Source of the DNA: Comamonadaceae bacterium
Lineage (GTDB): Bacteria; Pseudomonadota; Gammaproteobacteria; Burkholderiales; Burkholderiaceae_C
DNA length: 11,306 bases
Reading direction: 5' to 3'
Assembly: GCA_947374505.1 (NCBI GenBank)
Contig: CANCCE010000081.1
Span: forward strand, 1 to 11,306
Shown: positions 7,434 through 11,306 of the stretch, piece by piece
Layout: each line of letters opens with the position of its first letter
How positions within the stretch are numbered: the first letter of the stretch is position 1
Made by a program: the position numbers and the translations under genes
The notes under the pieces: model-generated
What the model saw: the letters and a program-made list of their open reading frames with translations, nothing else
What the model was told of the DNA's origin: nothing
Databases searched by the model: none

Positions 7434-8288
7434 ATGAGTATTACGTACAAAGACGCCGCCGGAATTGAAGGCATGCGAGTGGCTGGCAAGCTCGCTTCTG
7501 AGTTGCTGGACTACCTGACCCCGTTCGTCAAACCTGGCATCACCACCAACGAAATTGATCGCTTGGCCCACGTTTACATGACGGAGGTGCAACACACCAT
7601 ACCGGCCACGCTGGGTTACCAACCGTCTGGCTACGGTGCTTATCCCAAGTCCCTTTGCACCTCAGTGAATCATCAGGTTTGCCATGGCATCCCGAACGAC
7701 AAGCCTCTGAAAAAAGGCGACATTGTCAATATCGATGTGACCGTCATCAAGGACACTTGGCACGGTGATTCGAGCCGCATGTTCCTCGTCGGTGAAACCT
7801 CCATTGCGGCCAAGCGACTGTGCCAAATCACCTACGACGCCATGTGGCAAGGCATCATGCGCGTCAAGCCCGGCATTCGTTTGGGCGATATTGGTCATGC
7901 CATCCAGACTTTCGCTGAAAAACAAGGCTTTTCGATCGTCCGCGAGTTTTGCGGCCATGGCATTGGTCAGCGCTTTCACGAAGACCCGCAAGTGTTGCAT
8001 TACGGCAGGCCCGGAACGCTCGATGTCCTCAAGCCCGGCATGACCTTCACGATTGAGCCGATGATCAACATTGGCAAACGCGACATCAAAGATGGCCCTG
8101 AAAAAGATGGCTGGAGCATCGTCACCCGTGACCACTCGCTGTCGGCGCAATGGGAGCACACCATTTTGGTGACAGAGACAGGCTACGAGGTGCTGACCCT
8201 GTCGGCGGGCACCCCGGCAACGCCTGACTTTGTGGCCGCTTTTCATGCGGCCGAAAGTACGGCGGCAAGCGTTCCTGTCAGCGCCTGA
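7434..8288 (+). CDS. map: Type I methionine aminopeptidase
   Basis: This enzyme removes the initiator methionine from new proteins in the cytoplasm, using a two-metal site. The 284-residue protein aligns along its length with E. coli Map (264 residues). All metal ligands are present: Asp101 (NIDVTV), Asp112 (HGDSS), His175 (CGHGIG), Glu208 (TIEPM) and Glu241 (WEHTI). The substrate-binding His84 (CHGIP) is also there. Differences from E. coli are a short insert in LGYQPSGYGAYPKS (about 60-73) and a C-terminal tail of about 25 residues rich in Ala, Thr and Ser. The frame is open upstream to 7101, but that sequence lies antisense to purL and has no family similarity. The ATG at 7434 matches the family N-terminus (MSITYKDAAGIEGMRVAG). 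No Shine-Dalgarno is evident, and a promoter lies immediately upstream, suggesting a very short or absent leader. glnD follows after 32 bp. Confidence 0.98.
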   Translation: MSITYKDAAGIEGMRVAGKLASELLDYLTPFVKPGITTNEIDRLAHVYMTEVQHTIPATLGYQPSGYGAYPKSLCTSVNHQVCHGIPNDKPLKKGDIVNIDVTVIKDTWHGDSSRMFLVGETSIAAKRLCQITYDAMWQGIMRVKPGIRLGDIGHAIQTFAEKQGFSIVREFCGHGIGQRFHEDPQVLHYGRPGTLDVLKPGMTFTIEPMINIGKRDIKDGPEKDGWSIVTRDHSLSAQWEHTILVTETGYEVLTLSAGTPATPDFVAAFHAAESTAASVPVSA

Positions 8289-8320
8289 GCTTCAGGTCTC
8301 AACTCAAGTCGATTTTCCGG

Positions 8321-10957
8321 ATGAACACGCTGAGTCTTGCTGCCTCGAACCGCCTGGTAGAGACATCTGGCGACCTTGTTCACATGCGGGAAAACTACCG
8401 GGCTGGAAAAACTGCTCTGCTGTCTTCATTGGCGCAAAGCGGACCCTCCAGCCGTGGTATCCGCAGCCTGTTGCAAAAATTGGCCCGCCATGCAGATGCG
8501 ATGCTGCATCAACTTTGGCAGCGAGCCGACTTCCCTGCTGACTGCACACTGGTCGCTGTGGGGGGCTATGGCCGCGGTGAGCTATTTCCCAACTCCGACG
8601 TCGATGTGCTGCTGCTGCTGCCAAACGGCACTCAGATCGATGCTGACCAAGCCCTGAAAACCCGCATTGAAAACTTCATCGGCAGTTGCTGGGATTGCGG
8701 CTTGGAAATTGGTTCCAGCGTGCGAACCTTGGCTGAGTGTCTTGAAGAGTCAGCGAAAGACGTCACCGTCCAAACCTCTCTCCTTGAAGCGCGCTGGTTG
8801 GCTGGCTCAAAAGATAACTTCGCCACCTTGCGTTTGCAACTGGACGCGGCCCTTGACCCGAAAGCCTTTTTTGTCGCCAAGACGCTTGAACTGCGCCAGC
8901 GCCACAACAAGTTTGAAGACACCCCGTACGCACTCGAACCGAACTGCAAAGAATCCCCCGGCGGCTTGCGAGACCTGCAGGTGGTTCTGTGGGTGGCGCG
9001 GGCTGCGGGCTTTGGCAAGTCCTGGGAAGAGCTTGCGCGCAACGGTTTAGCCACCGCCTTTGAAGTCAGACAAATCAAAAGCAATGAGTCCTTGCTCAGT
9101 TTGATTCGCGCCCGTCTGCACTTGCTGGCGGGCAGGCGTGAAGACCGTTTGGTGTTCGATTTACAAACGGTTGTGGCTGAGTCCTTTGGCTATAAGAGCC
9201 AAGCGCCTGATGGCTCCAGACTGCCACGGCGCGCCAGCGAATCGCTGATGCGGCGCTACTACTGGGCGGCCAAGGCCGTGACGCAGCTGAACCAGATATT
9301 GCTGCTCAATATTGAAGAGCGGCTGAACCCGAACACCCAACCCCTGCGACCGCTGAACGAGCGATTTTTCGAAAAAGCCGGCCGCATTGAAGTCGCCAGT
9401 GATGACTTGTATGTGCGTGAACCACACGCCATTCTTGAAACTTTTTTGATTTTTCAGACCACGCCAGGCGTCAACGGTCTGTCGGCGCGGACGCTGCGGG
9501 CGCTTTACAACGCCCGCGGTGTGATGGATACGAAGTTCCGCAGTGACCCCGTCAACCGGCAGACATTTCTGCAGATACTGCAGCAAAACCAAGGCATCAC
9601 CCACGCGATGAGGCTGTTGAACCAGACCTCGGTGTTGGGTCGTTACCTGTGGGTTTTCCGGAAAATCGTCGGGCAGATGCAGCACGACCTGTTTCACGTC
9701 TACACCGTCGATCAACACATTTTGATGGTGTTGCGCAATGTGCGTCGCTTTTTGATGGCGGAGCATTCGCATGAATATCCGATGTGCTCACAACTGGCGG
9801 CGGGCTGGGACCGGCCTTGGATTCTGTACGTGGCCGCACTGTTTCACGACATCGCCAAGGGCCGTGGTGGCGACCACTCTGAGCTGGGCTGCAAAGACGT
9901 TCGAACGTTTTGCCGCCAGCACGGCATCGCCACTGAAGACGCTCAACTCATTGAGTTTCTGGTGCGTGAGCATCTGAGCATGAGCCGCATTGCTCAGAAA
10001 GAAGACCTGAGCAACCCGGAAGTGATCGAAGCCTTTGCCAAGCGCGTGGGCAACGAACGCTACCTCACCGCTTTGTACTTGCTGACGGTGGCCGACATTC
10101 GCGGTACCAGTCCCAAAGTCTGGAATGCCTGGAAAGGCAAACTCCTGGAAGACTTGTACCGCTACACCCTGCGTGTTTTGGGTGGTGGCGCGCCAGACCC
10201 GCGTGCTGAAGTCGAGTCACGCAAACGCGAAGCGTTGACCATGTTGGCGCTGCATGCTGAACCTTTTGAGTCGCACAAAGCGCTTTGGGCTACCTTGGAC
10301 GTCAGCTATTTCATGCGCCACGAAGCTGCCGACATCGCTTGGCATGCGCGGCAGCTGGCCCGACATGTCGGCACGGAAAAATCAGTGGTTCGTGCTCGAC
10401 GCTCCTCTGCCGGTGAAGGCATGCAAGTGTTGGTCTACACACCCGATGCCGCGGATTTATTTGCCCGCATCTGCGGCTACTTCGAAGAAGCGGGCTTGAG
10501 CATTCTGGACGCCAAGATTCACACCGCCCGCAACGGCTACGCCCTCGACACATTTCAAGTCATCAGCCCCATATTGACGGAACACTATCGCGAATTGGTG
10601 GCCATGGTTGAAGCCGAACTGGTGCGCGCGATTGCCGTCGTCGGTCCGCTGCTACCAGCCGGCAAAGGTCGGGTTTCAAGGCGTGTCAAAAGCTTCCCGA
10701 TCGCACCGCGTGTTGATCTAAGGCCTGACGAAAAAGGCCAACGCTGGTTGCTCAGCGTTTCTGCCAGTGACAGGGTTGGCCTGCTCTACTCGATTGCCCG
10801 CGTACTGGCCCGTCACCGCATCAATCTTCAACTCGCCAAAGTCACCACGCTGGGTGAACGCGTTGAAGATACTTTTTTGATTGAAGGTCCGGAGTTACAG
10901 CAAAACAGGGCACAAATCGCCATCGAGACTGAGTTGCTCGAGGCCTTGAAAACCTGA
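8321..10957 (+). CDS. glnD: Bifunctional [protein-PII] uridylyltransferase / uridylyl-removing enzyme
   Basis: GlnD senses glutamine. When glutamine is low it attaches UMP to PII proteins (GlnB/GlnK), and when glutamine is high it removes the UMP, which sets glutamine synthetase activity and NtrBC signalling. The 878 residues (E. coli 890) show the full domain order. There is a nucleotidyltransferase domain with GGYGRGELFPNSDVDVLLLL, metal ligands Asp93 and Asp95. The PII-uridylyltransferase helical region follows, with the ESPGGLRDLQ block. An HD hydrolase domain has His509-Asp510 in LFHDIAKGRGGDHSELG. Two C-terminal ACT domains start near residues 701 and 809. All catalytic motifs are intact. 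The ATG at 8321 is the longest option and has a poor ribosome site. Met22 (8384), close to where conserved sequence begins (RENYRAGKTALL), is a possible alternative. The gene lies 32 bp after map with no terminator between them, so the two are probably one operon, and it ends 5 bp from a convergent gene. Confidence 0.97.
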   Translation: MNTLSLAASNRLVETSGDLVHMRENYRAGKTALLSSLAQSGPSSRGIRSLLQKLARHADAMLHQLWQRADFPADCTLVAVGGYGRGELFPNSDVDVLLLLPNGTQIDADQALKTRIENFIGSCWDCGLEIGSSVRTLAECLEESAKDVTVQTSLLEARWLAGSKDNFATLRLQLDAALDPKAFFVAKTLELRQRHNKFEDTPYALEPNCKESPGGLRDLQVVLWVARAAGFGKSWEELARNGLATAFEVRQIKSNESLLSLIRARLHLLAGRREDRLVFDLQTVVAESFGYKSQAPDGSRLPRRASESLMRRYYWAAKAVTQLNQILLLNIEERLNPNTQPLRPLNERFFEKAGRIEVASDDLYVREPHAILETFLIFQTTPGVNGLSARTLRALYNARGVMDTKFRSDPVNRQTFLQILQQNQGITHAMRLLNQTSVLGRYLWVFRKIVGQMQHDLFHVYTVDQHILMVLRNVRRFLMAEHSHEYPMCSQLAAGWDRPWILYVAALFHDIAKGRGGDHSELGCKDVRTFCRQHGIATEDAQLIEFLVREHLSMSRIAQKEDLSNPEVIEAFAKRVGNERYLTALYLLTVADIRGTSPKVWNAWKGKLLEDLYRYTLRVLGGGAPDPRAEVESRKREALTMLALHAEPFESHKALWATLDVSYFMRHEAADIAWHARQLARHVGTEKSVVRARRSSAGEGMQVLVYTPDAADLFARICGYFEEAGLSILDAKIHTARNGYALDTFQVISPILTEHYRELVAMVEAELVRAIAVVGPLLPAGKGRVSRRVKSFPIAPRVDLRPDEKGQRWLLSVSASDRVGLLYSIARVLARHRINLQLAKVTTLGERVEDTFLIEGPELQQNRAQIAIETELLEALKT

Positions 10958-10966
10958 CACTGTCAG
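10954..10966. repeat. Short inverted repeat containing both stop codons of a convergent pair
   Basis: CTGAC-ACT-GTCAG (the arms extend to 6 bp with a 1-base centre) spans the 5-bp gap between glnD and the opposing gene. The glnD TGA (10955-10957) and the opposing TGA (10963-10965 on the minus strand) lie in its two arms. There is no T-tract on either side, so terminator function is doubtful. Part of the symmetry follows simply from two facing TGA codons. Confidence 0.35.
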
Positions 10967-11306
10967 ATCAAATTCAGGCGTTTCGCGGCCAGCGTTAATT
11001 CAGCACGAAAATCCGGATGGGCAATGGCAATCAATTCGCCCGCGCGTTGTTTGGCCGACTTGCCACGCAACTGCGCCACGCCGAACTCTGAAACCACAAA
11101 GTTGATATCGTTCTTGCTGGTGCTCACGTGGGTGCCAGGAGACAACGTTGGCACAACGCGGCTGATGGTGTCATTTTTAGCCGTCGACGGCAGCACGATG
11201 AAGGACTTCCCACCCCTTGAGCGGTTGGCGGCCCGCACAAAATCAGATTGGCCGCCGGTCCCTGAGTAAGGCAAGTGCGCCAGACTTTCAGAACCGCATT
11301 GGCCTA
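10963..11306 (-). CDS. Acetyl-CoA hydrolase / class I CoA-transferase family protein, C-terminal part (5' end outside window)
   Basis: These are the last 113 codons of a gene entering from the right edge. The frame is open to base 11306, so the TTG at 11274 is not a true start. The segment GTGGQSDFVRAANRSRGGKSFIVLPSTA, then SRVVPTLSPGTHVSTSKNDINFVVSEFGVAQLRGKSAKQRA, ending with IAIAHPDFRAEL, is characteristic of the C-terminal domain of the acetyl-CoA hydrolase/transferase family. That family includes 4-hydroxybutyrate CoA-transferase, butyryl/propionyl-CoA:acetate or succinate CoA-transferase and acetyl-CoA hydrolase. These enzymes move CoA between carboxylic acids through a glutamyl-CoA intermediate, and full-length members are around 430-500 residues. 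The catalytic glutamate and most specificity residues lie upstream of the window, so the acid substrate cannot be stated. The gene converges on glnD with a 5-bp gap. Confidence 0.92.
   Translation of the reverse strand, partial: GQCGSESLAHLPYSGTGGQSDFVRAANRSRGGKSFIVLPSTAKNDTISRVVPTLSPGTHVSTSKNDINFVVSEFGVAQLRGKSAKQRAGELIAIAHPDFRAELTLAAKRLNLI

Noticed and set aside
7662..8246. A 194-codon minus-strand frame within map
   Set aside because: It is antisense to conserved catalytic blocks of Map, and the translation shows no domain.
9161..9772. A 203-codon minus-strand frame within glnD
   Set aside because: glnD is intact across the region. The frame has no ribosome site or recognisable motif and looks like a codon-usage shadow.
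3258..10957. A possible glutamine-centred cluster: PurL uses glutamine, GlnD senses it, and a GGT-like enzyme is nearby
   Set aside because: purL, map-glnD and the GGT-like gene lie in separate transcription units with different orientations, and map-glnD is a widespread housekeeping pair. The common theme is most likely coincidence.

Overview
The window looks like an ordinary chromosomal segment of a betaproteobacterium, most likely in the Burkholderiales (Comamonadaceae-like). The pointers are two Bug/TctC-type periplasmic binding proteins, a family greatly expanded in Bordetella and Comamonadaceae, a single-chain proteobacterial PurL, a map-glnD pair, and a moderately high G+C content. The genus assignment is an impression from reading, not a search result. 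I see no phage, plasmid, insertion sequence, CRISPR, tRNA or rRNA.

Left part (1-3193) is accessory metabolism. The 3' end of one Bug-type solute-binding protein gene is followed 31 bp later, on the same strand, by a gamma-glutamyltransferase-like Ntn-hydrolase without a signal peptide. A second, complete Bug protein gene converges on it tail to tail with a 12-bp gap. No TctA/TctB membrane subunits are visible, so both binding proteins are orphans within this view. The hydrolase keeps its self-processing threonine but seems to lack the usual residues that hold the gamma-glutamyl group. It may therefore act on a different amide.

Middle (3258-7283, minus strand) is a complete large-type purL, coding for the fourth step of purine synthesis. 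A 150-bp divergent intergenic region separates it from map. That region holds a good extended -10 promoter for map, placed so close to the ATG that the transcript could be leaderless, and a 6+6 bp inverted repeat at the promoter's -35.

Right part (7434-10957, plus strand) is map (methionine aminopeptidase) followed 32 bp later by glnD (PII uridylyltransferase/uridylyl-removing enzyme), as in E. coli and other proteobacteria. glnD ends 5 bp from the end of a convergent gene that runs off the right edge. That gene codes for an acetyl-CoA hydrolase/CoA-transferase family protein.

All gene space is accounted for: the longest non-coding stretch is the 150-bp purL-map region. I found no convincing undescribed system. 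The points most worth a second look are the divergent substrate pocket of the GGT-like enzyme between two Bug genes, and the possible leaderless map transcript.
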